The notes below the pieces were generated by a model that saw only the letters and a list, made by a program, of their open reading frames with translations, had not been told where the DNA came from and searched no databases. From JBFGCT01 sp041581055 (GTDB taxonomy: Bacteria > Actinomycetota > Acidimicrobiia > Acidimicrobiales > Ilumatobacteraceae), in NCBI GenBank assembly GCA_041581055.1, contig JBFGCT010000213.1, positions 1 through 6,066 on the forward strand: 6,066 bases of DNA, given 5' to 3'. Positions 1-5,990 of the stretch are shown piece after piece; position 1 is the stretch's first letter; the number at the start of each line of letters is the position of its first letter. The position numbers and the translations under genes were made by a program.

Positions 1-10
1 GACCGCCGCG

Positions 11-59
11 CTTCCGGTGAGAGGTGAGACGTACAGGTGGTCTCACCTCTCACCGGAGG
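11..59 (-). terminator. Strong perfect hairpin, probable terminator after the copper lipoprotein gene
   Basis: Bases 13-30 and 40-57 are exact reverse complements (18 bp), with a 9-base loop (GTACAGGTG). One further G-U and one C-G pair are possible on the plus strand (11-12 with 58-59). The stem starts 13 bases beyond the lipoprotein stop codon, which suits a terminator. No T-tract follows in the minus direction, so it would have to act as a GC-rich, U-poor terminator or an RNA-stabilising 3' end. Each arm is two copies of a heptamer (GGTGAGA GGTGAGA on the left, its complement on the right), which is unusual for a plain terminator and could mean a dispersed palindromic repeat or a protein-binding site. 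Confidence 0.55.
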
Positions 60-70
60 GCTGCGGCGGG

Positions 71-1489
71 TCAGTCGGTGACGGTGACGGTGGCGGCCAT
101 GCCGGGATGCAGGGTGCAGAACAGCGAGTAGACGCCGGCCTCGTCGAAGCTGACCTCGAAGTTGCTGCCCGGGGTCAGCAGCCCGGAGTCGAACGTGTCG
201 AGGGTCGGCGCGTCCTCGGTTCCGGCGGTGACCGTGTGCGGCACGGCGTCGACGTTGTTGAAGAACAGGGGCTGCCCGGTCGTCACCGAGAGCTCGCCGG
301 TGTAGCGGAAGTCGGTGATCAGCGACTGGCGGGCGCCGTCCGGGAAGTCCGAGCCCTTGACCTCGCGGGTGTCGCGGATCGTCGCCGCGTCGATCTGCGG
401 GGTGATCGAGCTGTTCCACATGCTGAACACGCCGAGGTCGTTGTCGTGCGCCGGGTCGACCCAGGCGTGGAGCATCCAGCCGAGCGCGTCGGAGAAGTTG
501 CCGCCCGCCGCCTCGCACTCGCTCTTGGGGAGGAACGTGTCGCGGCCCTGGTCGTTGCCGCGGCACAGGTTGAAGTGGATGTGCCAGTTGTCGAGCGGCC
601 CGGCGAACGCCGCGGGGTGGTCGTCGCCGATGATCTGCGGGGGGACGAGGAACGCCGTCCCGACGAGCTCGAGCGGCTCGCCGACCCACACGCCGTTCAG
701 GCACTGGCCGAGCGGTCCGCCCGGCAGCTCGCCGTCGGCTCGGGCGTACAGCAGGATCTCCGGCTGACCGGGGTCGAAGCCGTTGCCGATCGCGTCGAGG
801 TTGTAGAAGTGCGAGCCCATGTTCGGGGTCTGGATGCGGTCGCTGACGTACTCGGCCGCACACGCCGAGTTGACGTCGCGGTGCGCCTCGGCGAACGCGT
901 TCAGCTCGTCGAGTTGGGCGACGAGCGTGGCCAGCTCGTCGGCGGTCATGTCGAGCGCGTCGGGGATTTGGGCGCCCGACTCGTCGAGTGCCTTGAGCTC
1001 GAGATACGAGCACGGCAGCGCCTCGTCCTGGCACCGCACCGTGCCGTTGATCGGTCCCTCGACGAGGGTCGGGACGACGCCCTCCGAGTGCTCCCGGAAC
1101 ACGTATCGCGAGTATCCGGGGGCGCCGCCGGCGTTGAACGCGAGCCCCGCCGGGAACTGGGCGTCGGCGCCGACCTGGTCGAACGCCGCCGCCTGGGCGA
1201 TGTAGTCGTTGATCTGCTCGACCGTCGCCGCGTCGGCCGCGACGGGCGCGTCGGTCGCCGCCGGGGTCGCCGGCTCGGTCGCGACTGGCACGTCGGTCGC
1301 CGCCGGGGTCGCCGGCTCGGTCGCGACTGGCACGTCGGTCGCCGCCGGGGTCGCCGGCTCGGTCGCGACTGGCGCGCCGGTCGCCGCCGGGGTCGCCGGC
1401 GCGTCGGCCGACGGGTCAGAGCCAGCGCTCGCGCACGCGGCGGCGATCATCGTCAGGGCGGCGCCGGCCACCACCATTCGTCTCGTCAT
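71..1489 (-). CDS. Secreted lipoprotein with an uncharacterised His/Cys domain and a C-terminal cupredoxin (type 1 copper) domain
   Basis: Predicted 472-residue exported protein, probably anchored outside the membrane. Residues 1-19 form a lipoprotein signal peptide: Arg at 3-4, a hydrophobic core, then IAAAC with the lipid-modified Cys at 19. Residues 20-88 are a Pro/Ala/Thr/Val linker with 14-residue repeats (ATDVPVATEPATPA type), likely an extended tether. Residues about 185-366 contain MGSH (224-227), FDPGQPEILLY (238-248), an NWHIHFNLC stretch (301-309) and MLHAWV (339-344). I recall this MGxH...FDPxxPExLxY...LHAW pattern from uncharacterised secreted proteins. Cys153, 160, 210, 263, 309 and 325 could form disulfides. 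Residues about 395-472 are cupredoxin-like, with ligands His418 (VPHTV) and Cys458, His461, Met464 (FCTLHPGM). The role may be electron transfer or copper handling; the substrate is unknown. The ATG at 1489 is preferred over in-frame ATG 1621 because it gives the signal peptide, has AGAGAG upstream and avoids overlapping queF. Confidence 0.85.
   Translation of the reverse strand: MTRRMVVAGAALTMIAAACASAGSDPSADAPATPAATGAPVATEPATPAATDVPVATEPATPAATDVPVATEPATPAATDAPVAADAATVEQINDYIAQAAAFDQVGADAQFPAGLAFNAGGAPGYSRYVFREHSEGVVPTLVEGPINGTVRCQDEALPCSYLELKALDESGAQIPDALDMTADELATLVAQLDELNAFAEAHRDVNSACAAEYVSDRIQTPNMGSHFYNLDAIGNGFDPGQPEILLYARADGELPGGPLGQCLNGVWVGEPLELVGTAFLVPPQIIGDDHPAAFAGPLDNWHIHFNLCRGNDQGRDTFLPKSECEAAGGNFSDALGWMLHAWVDPAHDNDLGVFSMWNSSITPQIDAATIRDTREVKGSDFPDGARQSLITDFRYTGELSVTTGQPLFFNNVDAVPHTVTAGTEDAPTLDTFDSGLLTPGSNFEVSFDEAGVYSLFCTLHPGMAATVTVTD
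1250..1400 (-). repeat. 42-bp tandem repeat, about 3.6 copies, coding for the lipoprotein tether
   Basis: Units begin at 1250, 1292, 1334 and 1376. Units 1 and 2 are identical over all 42 bases. Unit 3 differs at one base (1374), and unit 4 is partial (25 bases, one change at 1377). The period is a multiple of three, so each unit adds 14 residues (consensus ATDVPVATEPATPA) without shifting frame. The near-identity at DNA level, including third codon positions, points to recent duplication by slippage or unequal recombination and predicts length variation between strains. Confidence 0.95.
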
Positions 1490-1495
1490 GGCGTG

Positions 1496-1501
1496 CTCTC
1501 T
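1496..1501 (-). promoter_or_regulatory. Ribosome binding site of the copper lipoprotein gene
   Basis: The minus strand reads AGAGAG, then six bases, then the ATG at 1489. The match to the anti-Shine-Dalgarno sequence is moderate, but the spacing is good. It helps to choose this start over the upstream in-frame ATG at 1621. Confidence 0.5.
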
Positions 1502-1529
1502 GGATCGAAAACTCGGGTCGTTCCGACTG

Positions 1530-1535
1530 ACAGTA
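1530..1535 (-). promoter_or_regulatory. Possible -10 box for the copper lipoprotein gene
   Basis: The minus strand reads TACTGT, matching TAnnnT, about 40 bases before the ATG at 1489. This would give a leader of roughly 30 bases containing the AGAGAG site. No good -35 box is seen. It overlaps the proposed -10 box of queF on the other strand by two bases. Confidence 0.3.
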
Positions 1536-1539
1536 GCCT
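1534..1539 (+). promoter_or_regulatory. Possible -10 box for a leaderless queF transcript
   Basis: TAGCCT matches TAnnnT and ends seven bases before the queF ATG at 1547, so transcription would start at or next to the start codon. No Shine-Dalgarno sequence lies in front of queF, which agrees with leaderless expression, a common mode in actinobacteria. I see no convincing -35 box. Confidence 0.35.
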
Positions 1540-1546
1540 TCGAATC

Positions 1547-1918
1547 ATGGAATTGACCGTCCTGGGCGGCACCGTTCGCCACGCCATCGACCACGTCGAG
1601 GTGTTCCCCGCGCCTGAGCATGTGACCCTGGTGACCTTCACCAGCGACGAGATCGGCTCGCTGTGCCCCGTCACCGAGCAGCCCGACCTTTCCAGCGTGG
1701 TGATCGAGTACAAGCCGGGGGAGTGGTGCGTCGAGTCCAAGAGCCTGAAGCTCTATCTCTGGAGGTTCCGCAATCGGGCCGTGTTCGCCGAGGCGCTGGC
1801 CGCCGAGATCGCCGGCGAGATCATGGACACGGCGCGGCCTCGGTGGGTGACGGTCACCCTCACACAGCGCCCGCGCGGGGGCATCGAGCTCCGGGCGGTC
1901 GCCACGCGCCGGGCGTAG
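1547..1918 (+). CDS. queF: NADPH-dependent 7-cyano-7-deazaguanine reductase (preQ1 synthase), type I QueF
   Basis: Predicted cytosolic enzyme of 123 residues that reduces the nitrile of preQ0 to the aminomethyl group of preQ1, using two NADPH, for queuosine tRNA modification. It is a single-domain T-fold protein of the short YkvM type. The active-site Cys40 lies in SLCPVTEQPD, with Asp47 seven residues later, the same spacing as the catalytic Cys55/Asp62 pair of the Bacillus subtilis enzyme. The QueF signature VESKSLKLYL is at 62-71. Glu82 matches the preQ0-binding Glu97 of B. subtilis, but the neighbouring His96 position is Ala81 (RNRAVFAE here, RNHGDFHE there), and the usual TGQ is TEQ. The ATG at 1547 has no Shine-Dalgarno sequence, yet it is the first ATG that gives a family-like N terminus. 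The open frame continues far upstream only because it runs antisense to the lipoprotein gene. The neighbouring genes are unrelated to queuosine synthesis. Confidence 0.9.
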   Translation: MELTVLGGTVRHAIDHVEVFPAPEHVTLVTFTSDEIGSLCPVTEQPDLSSVVIEYKPGEWCVESKSLKLYLWRFRNRAVFAEALAAEIAGEIMDTARPRWVTVTLTQRPRGGIELRAVATRRA

Positions 1919-1939
1919 GGGCGCGGCGCCGCCCTTATT
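1919..1939 (+). terminator. Compact hairpin between convergent queF and permease genes
   Basis: GGGCG (1919-1923) pairs with CGCCC (1930-1934) around a 6-base loop, followed by TTATT on the plus strand. This looks like a short Rho-independent terminator for queF. Its T-rich tail doubles as the TAA stop codon of the permease on the other strand. In the minus direction the same stem follows that stop directly, but has no T-tract. The stem is only 5 bp in GC-rich DNA, so chance is possible. Confidence 0.4.
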
Positions 1940-3230
1940 GCATCCCCTTGAACCAGGGGATGCCTTCCTCGGCGGGCGGCCGGAGCCGTTGGGCGCCGAC
2001 CGACACCGCGATCAGCGTCACGACGTACGGGGTGACGAACACGAGCTGGTTGTTCGGCCGGTCGGTGGAGAAGTAGGCGAAGAACAACGCCAGCGCGATC
2101 AGGACCAGCACGCCGGCGCTGTCCCAGCTGCGCTGGTAGATCATCCAGGCCGCGGTCACCGCGAGGCCGATGGCGGCGGCGAGCAGCAGCGCCTTGACCA
2201 AGTCGCCCGGGTTGGTGCGCAGCGTGATCCCCTGCGCGTAGCCGAAGAGGCCCGCGCCGGCGGCGGTGCCGGCGGGCATCCAGTTGCCGAAGATCATCGT
2301 CGCCAGGCCGAGGAAGCCGCGGCCGGCGACCTGGTTCTCCTGGTACCGGTTGGCGAACAGCACGAGGACCGCGCCGCCCATGCCGGCGAGGCCACCCGAG
2401 ATCGCCATGCCGATGTAGCGCATGCGGTGAACCGCGACGCCGAGCGAGTCGGCCGCCGCCGGGCGCTCGCCGACCGCGCGCAACCGCAGGCCGAGCGGGG
2501 TGTGCCAGAGCATGTAGGCGACGGCGAAGAACATCCCGGCGGTGATGACGACGTCCCACGTGACCGATGTGGTGAGACCGCGCACGAAGCCGGAGACGTC
2601 GGCGATCATGAACCACCCGCGGTCCTCGAGCCAGCCGAGCGTGTCGGGCGTGGTCCATCCGAACAGGTCGCCGCCGGAGAGGAACGGCACGGTGAACTCG
2701 CCGAGCTTGCCGCGGTTGCCGGGCGATGACGTCACCGAACCGCCCTGGACGCCGGAGAACAGCTCGCTCGCCATGAACCGGGCGATGCCCGGCGCGATCA
2801 GGTTGATCGCCACGCCGGCCACGATGTGGTTGACGCCGAACGTTGTGGTGGCGACGCTCATCACCAGCCCGGCGAGCATGCCGCCGATGATGCCGCCGAC
2901 GATCGCCATCCACGGCCCGTACTCCCAGCCCCACCAGCCGGCGAAGATGGTGCCCATCACCATCATCCCCTCGATGCCGATGTTGATCGTGCCGCTCCGC
3001 TCGGCGACGAGCCCGGAGAGCCCGGCGAGGGCGATCGGGGCCGCCGTCCGCAGCGCGGTCCCGAATGTGCCGCTCGACGTGAGGTCGGGGTTGTCGGCCC
3101 AGATGCGGGCGGTGGACATGATGGCGACCGCGGTCAGCAAGAGCGCGATCGGGAACCAGCGCGCCGACTTGACGCTTTCCGACGCCGGCTCGGCGGCAGG
3201 GGCCGGTTGGGTGTCGATCGTGGCGGTCAT
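1935..3230 (-). CDS. BmpA/PnrA-type nucleoside ABC importer, permease 2 (NupQ/YufQ-like)
   Basis: Predicted 431-residue inner-membrane subunit of the BPD_transp_2 family, forming half of the substrate channel. A polar Ala/Pro-rich N terminus (1-22) precedes about ten hydrophobic segments, starting near 25-41, 62-78, 85-103, 107-128 and 132-155. Family marks are ERSGTINIGIEGMM (77-90), the cytoplasmic coupling loop VGERPAAADSLGV (253-265), which should contact the ATPase, and GRGFLGLATMIFGNW (303-317). A long soluble stretch at about 156-225 is predicted to lie outside. The ATG overlaps the permease 1 stop by four bases (ATGA), with a weak GGGGG site at 3238-3242, so translational coupling is likely. 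It is the last gene of the operon. Assignment to nucleoside-type rather than sugar-type importers rests on these motifs and on the presence of two different permeases. The exact substrate is not readable from the sequence. Confidence 0.85.
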   Translation of the reverse strand: MTATIDTQPAPAAEPASESVKSARWFPIALLLTAVAIMSTARIWADNPDLTSSGTFGTALRTAAPIALAGLSGLVAERSGTINIGIEGMMVMGTIFAGWWGWEYGPWMAIVGGIIGGMLAGLVMSVATTTFGVNHIVAGVAINLIAPGIARFMASELFSGVQGGSVTSSPGNRGKLGEFTVPFLSGGDLFGWTTPDTLGWLEDRGWFMIADVSGFVRGLTTSVTWDVVITAGMFFAVAYMLWHTPLGLRLRAVGERPAAADSLGVAVHRMRYIGMAISGGLAGMGGAVLVLFANRYQENQVAGRGFLGLATMIFGNWMPAGTAAGAGLFGYAQGITLRTNPGDLVKALLLAAAIGLAVTAAWMIYQRSWDSAGVLVLIALALFFAYFSTDRPNNQLVFVTPYVVTLIAVSVGAQRLRPPAEEGIPWFKGMQ

Positions 3231-4378
3231 GACGGCGCCCCCACGGTGCTCGCTTGGGGTTCAGCGGGTGGTTTGGGTTCGTGCGCCGCCGCGGCTGCGG
3301 CCGCGGCAGCGACCGCCGCGGCATCGTTGCGTCGCTTGACGACCTCGTAGGCGATCACCGCGACGAGGAGGAACGAGCCCTGCAGGATCCGGCCGATCTC
3401 CTGCGGCACGCCGATCGGCGCCAGTCGCTGCGTGGCCCGCTCGATCGTCGCCCACACGACGGCGGCGGCGGCGATACCCGCGGGGTGGTTGCGGCCGAGC
3501 AGCGCGAGGCCGAGCCCGGTGAAGCCGAGCTGCGTCGGGAACGCGTCGCCGTACTTGTAGAAGTTGGGGTCGGCGAGGAGGAACGGCAGCCCGATCATGC
3601 CGGCGACGGCGCCCGACAGGGTGAGCGTGATCAGCACCATCTTCTTCGGGTTGACGCCCGCCGAGCGCGCCGCCTCGGGGTTCAGCCCCGACAGCCGCAG
3701 GTCGTACCCGAACCGGCTGCGGTTGAGCAGGATGTGGTAGCCGACCCCGAGCGCGACCGCGAACGGCAGCCACCCGTAGAGCAGGACGCCGGGCGCGAAG
3801 TTGAACCCGAAGAACTCGATGACCCTGTTCAGTGACGGGATGCGGGCGGACGCCGGCATCAACTTGGTCTGGGCGACCAGGCCGCCGCGCTCGGTGTCCC
3901 TGAAGACTTCGGCGAGCAGGAACGCGCTGACCCCGATGCCGATGAAGTTGAGCATGATCGTGGAGATCACGACGTTGACGTTGCGCGTCACGTTCAATAT
4001 CGCGGCGATCATCGCCCAGAACCCACCGACCGTCACGGCGACGGCGACGACGAAGGCGATGTGCAGCGGCGGCCACAGCGAGACCTCGGCCCCTGCCCAT
4101 CCGGCGACGAGCGCGGCGAGCAGGTACTGGCCGTTGGAGCCGATGTTGAACAGGTTCATCTTGAACCCGATCGCAACCGCGACGCCCGAGATGTACAGGG
4201 GCACCGCCGTGTTGATGATGAGGACGACCGATTGGGTGGAGTCGATCGTCTTCCACATCTCGCGGAACGCCTCGACGGGGTCGTTGCCCGAGATCAGGAG
4301 GGCGATCGACGAGATGGCGATCGCCGCCGCCGCGGCGAACAACGGCGCGAGCAGCGCCCGCCATGCCCGCTCGATCAT
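3227..4378 (-). CDS. BmpA/PnrA-type nucleoside ABC importer, permease 1 (NupP/YufP-like)
   Basis: Predicted 383-residue inner-membrane protein of the BPD_transp_2 family, the partner of permease 2. Hydrophobic segments lie near 11-30, 49-72, 84-127 (probably two), 133-156, 196-216, 247-270 and 332-346. Family marks are MNLFNIGSNGQYLLAAL (74-90) and the coupling loop GLNPEAARSAGVNPKKM (231-247), expected to dock on the ATPase. The cytoplasmic tail (about 350-383) begins with basic residues, runs into an almost pure Ala stretch (353-365) and ends Pro-rich. I infer that it is disordered. The ATG at 4378 shares its A with the ATPase stop (TGATG) and is preceded by GGAAGG at good spacing. The open frame reaches further upstream, to 4783, but that extension lies inside the ATPase gene and is Arg-rich shadow sequence, so I rejected it. 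Confidence 0.87.
   Translation of the reverse strand: MIERAWRALLAPLFAAAAAIAISSIALLISGNDPVEAFREMWKTIDSTQSVVLIINTAVPLYISGVAVAIGFKMNLFNIGSNGQYLLAALVAGWAGAEVSLWPPLHIAFVVAVAVTVGGFWAMIAAILNVTRNVNVVISTIMLNFIGIGVSAFLLAEVFRDTERGGLVAQTKLMPASARIPSLNRVIEFFGFNFAPGVLLYGWLPFAVALGVGYHILLNRSRFGYDLRLSGLNPEAARSAGVNPKKMVLITLTLSGAVAGMIGLPFLLADPNFYKYGDAFPTQLGFTGLGLALLGRNHPAGIAAAAVVWATIERATQRLAPIGVPQEIGRILQGSFLLVAVIAYEVVKRRNDAAAVAAAAAAAAAHEPKPPAEPQASTVGAPS
3284..3322 (-). repeat. GC-only low-complexity run coding for a poly-alanine tail
   Basis: The bases are almost all GCC/GCG/GCT/GCA Ala codons on the minus strand, giving 12 Ala and one Val at residues 353-365 of permease 1. Synonymous codons are mixed, so it is not a clean trinucleotide expansion, but a tract like this may still vary in length by slippage. 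Confidence 0.7.
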
Positions 4379-5928
4379 CAGTGGCCGCCTTCCGCGCCGG
4401 TCATGTAGGACCCGAGTTCGGATGGGGTCACCGTGCTCGGGTCGAGCTCGGCGACCACCTTGCCGCGGAGCATCACGAGCAGCCGGTCGGACAACCCGAT
4501 CAGCTCTTCGAGGTCGGCGGAGATCAACAGCGTCGCCAACCCGTCGGCCCGCGCGTTGCGGAGGAAGTCCCAGATGCCGGCCTGGGCCCCGACGTCCACC
4601 CCGCGCGTCGGATGGGCGGCGACGAGCGCCTTCGGCGTGGCGGTCATCTCCCGGCCGACGACCAGCTTCTGCTGGTTGCCGCCCGACAGCGTGAACATCG
4701 GCACCTCGATGCCGGGCGTGCGGACGTCGAACTCCTCGACGATCTTGTCGGTCTGCCGGCGCGATCCGGCTTTGTCGATCCATGGGCCCTTCGCGTAGGG
4801 CGCGTCGGACTGGTGCCCGAGCGCGGCGTTCTCCCAGATCAGGAACGGCAATACGAGCCCGTCCTTCTGCCGGTCCTCGGAGATGTACCCGATGCCGAGC
4901 GACCGCCGCCGCTGTGTCGTCAGCTTGGAGATGTCGCGGTCGTCGAGCAAGATCGTGCCGCGGGCGGCGGTGAGGCCCATGATCGCGTTGATCAGCTCGC
5001 TCTGCCCGTTGCCCTCCACCCCGGCGATGCCGACCACCTCGCCCTTGTGCACCGTGAAGCTGACGTCGTCGACCAGGGCGCGTGCGCCGGAGCGCACGGT
5101 GACGCCACGCAGCTCGAGCATCGGGATGTCGGTGACCGTGCTGTCGCGGGTCTCGGGCGTCGGCAGCTCGCTGCCGACCATCATCTCGGCCAACTCGTGG
5201 CTGGTCACCGAGCTCGGATCGGGCACCTCGCCGACCGTCTTACCGCGCCGGATGACCGTGATCGCGTCGGCGTACTTCAGCACCTCGTCGAGCTTGTGGG
5301 AGATGAAGATCACCGTCGAGCCGTGCGCGGTCAGATCGCGCAGCGAGTCGAACAGCTCGTCGACCTCCTGCGGGACGAGCACCGCCGTCGGCTCGTCGAG
5401 GATCAAGATGTTGGCGCCGCGGTAGAGCACCTTGAGGATCTCGACCCGCTGCTTCTCGCCCACCCCGAGCTCGGAGACCAGCTCGTCGGGGTCGACCTGG
5501 AGGCCGTACTGCTCACCGAGCTCGATCAGCCGCGAGCGCGCTTCGCGGGCGTTGAGCGACACGCCGGTGCCGGGCTCCTGGCCGAGCACGATGTTCTCCC
5601 AGACCGTGAAGTTCGCCGCCAACATGAAGTGCTGGAACACCATCCCGATGCCGACGGCGATCGCGTCCTTGGGCGAGTGGAACACCATCTGCTCGCCGTT
5701 GACCGAGATCGTCCCCTCGTTCGGCTGATGCGCGCCGTACAGGGTCTTCATCAGCGTCGACTTGCCGGCGCCGTTCTCGCCGACGATGGCGTGGATCGTT
5801 CCCGGCTGGACGGTGAGGTCGACACCGTCGTTGGCCACGACGCCGGGAAATCGCTTGACGATGTCGCGCAGCTCGATCGCCGGGGCCCCCGTCGCCACCG
5901 TGGTTGAATCCGACGCCGTGTCCGTCAT
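4378..5928 (-). CDS. BmpA/PnrA-type nucleoside ABC importer, double-NBD ATPase (NupO/YufO-like)
   Basis: Predicted 516-residue cytoplasmic motor that hydrolyses ATP to drive uptake through the two permeases encoded downstream. NBD1 has Walker A GENGAGKST (50-58), Q-loop Gln99, a degenerate signature LGVGEKQ (154-160), Walker B ILILDEP (174-180) with Glu179, and His211 in ISHKL. NBD2 has a Walker A-like GVEGNGQSE (303-311) with Gln in place of the Lys, a full signature LSGGNQQK (414-421), a Walker B-like region LVAAHPTRG (435-443) without the Asp-Glu pair, and SADLEE in place of the H-loop. One competent and one degenerate site is usual for the RbsA/YufO class. The ATG at 5928 was chosen because conserved sequence begins at about residue 18. 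It lacks a clear Shine-Dalgarno sequence, the frame stays open to the right edge, and an in-frame ATG at 6042 exists, so the start is less certain than the gene. A TAGAAC sequence (5937-5942) could be a weak -10 for a leaderless start. Confidence 0.92.
   Translation of the reverse strand: MTDTASDSTTVATGAPAIELRDIVKRFPGVVANDGVDLTVQPGTIHAIVGENGAGKSTLMKTLYGAHQPNEGTISVNGEQMVFHSPKDAIAVGIGMVFQHFMLAANFTVWENIVLGQEPGTGVSLNAREARSRLIELGEQYGLQVDPDELVSELGVGEKQRVEILKVLYRGANILILDEPTAVLVPQEVDELFDSLRDLTAHGSTVIFISHKLDEVLKYADAITVIRRGKTVGEVPDPSSVTSHELAEMMVGSELPTPETRDSTVTDIPMLELRGVTVRSGARALVDDVSFTVHKGEVVGIAGVEGNGQSELINAIMGLTAARGTILLDDRDISKLTTQRRRSLGIGYISEDRQKDGLVLPFLIWENAALGHQSDAPYAKGPWIDKAGSRRQTDKIVEEFDVRTPGIEVPMFTLSGGNQQKLVVGREMTATPKALVAAHPTRGVDVGAQAGIWDFLRNARADGLATLLISADLEELIGLSDRLLVMLRGKVVAELDPSTVTPSELGSYMTGAEGGH
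4388..4393 (-). promoter_or_regulatory. Ribosome binding site of permease 1 inside the ATPase gene
   Basis: GGAAGG on the minus strand lies nine bases before the ATG at 4378, within the last codons of the ATPase gene. It supports the permease start at the TGATG junction and translational coupling to the upstream gene. Confidence 0.55.
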
Positions 5929-5990
5929 CGGGACATGTTCTAGTCGATGCGGAGCCCCCGGGACGACGAAACCGGCGGTCCCGCCGTGCA

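Noticed and set aside
1250..1400. Possible CRISPR array
   Set aside because: The units are contiguous with no distinct spacers, have an in-frame 42-bp period, and encode a Pro/Ala/Thr linker.
17..1546. Long open reading frame on the plus strand running into queF
   Set aside because: Before 1547 the translation is Arg/Val/Gly/Asp-rich with no family features. It lies antisense to the lipoprotein gene, whose signal peptide and copper motifs are clear. Only the part from 1547 is real.
1490..1546. preQ1 riboswitch in front of queF
   Set aside because: The space is only 57 bases, I see no compact pseudoknot-like arrangement of stem, C-rich stretch and A-rich tail, and the promoter signal suggests no leader at all.
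1490..1621. Longer lipoprotein start at ATG 1621
   Set aside because: It would put 44 charged residues before a clear signal peptide and overlap queF on the opposite strand.
1753..3324. Second long minus-strand frame overlapping permease 2
   Set aside because: It is Arg/His/Pro-rich frame-shifted shadow sequence. The other minus frame here has membrane segments and family motifs.
4379..4783. N-terminal extension of permease 1 upstream of 4378
   Set aside because: It is Arg-rich and lies within the ATPase coding sequence. The TGATG junction with a GGAAGG site gives a family-like start.
4363..5907. Long plus-strand open frame opposite the ATPase
   Set aside because: Its composition is typical of an antisense shadow in GC-rich DNA, with no motifs. 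The ATPase on the other strand is unambiguous.
4378..5928. Ribose-type (RbsA) sugar importer instead of nucleoside type
   Set aside because: Sugar CUT2 systems usually have one permease gene of about 320 residues. Here two different permeases with BmpA-associated motifs (NIGSNGQ, NIGIEGMM) favour the nucleoside-type family, though the substrate is not proven.
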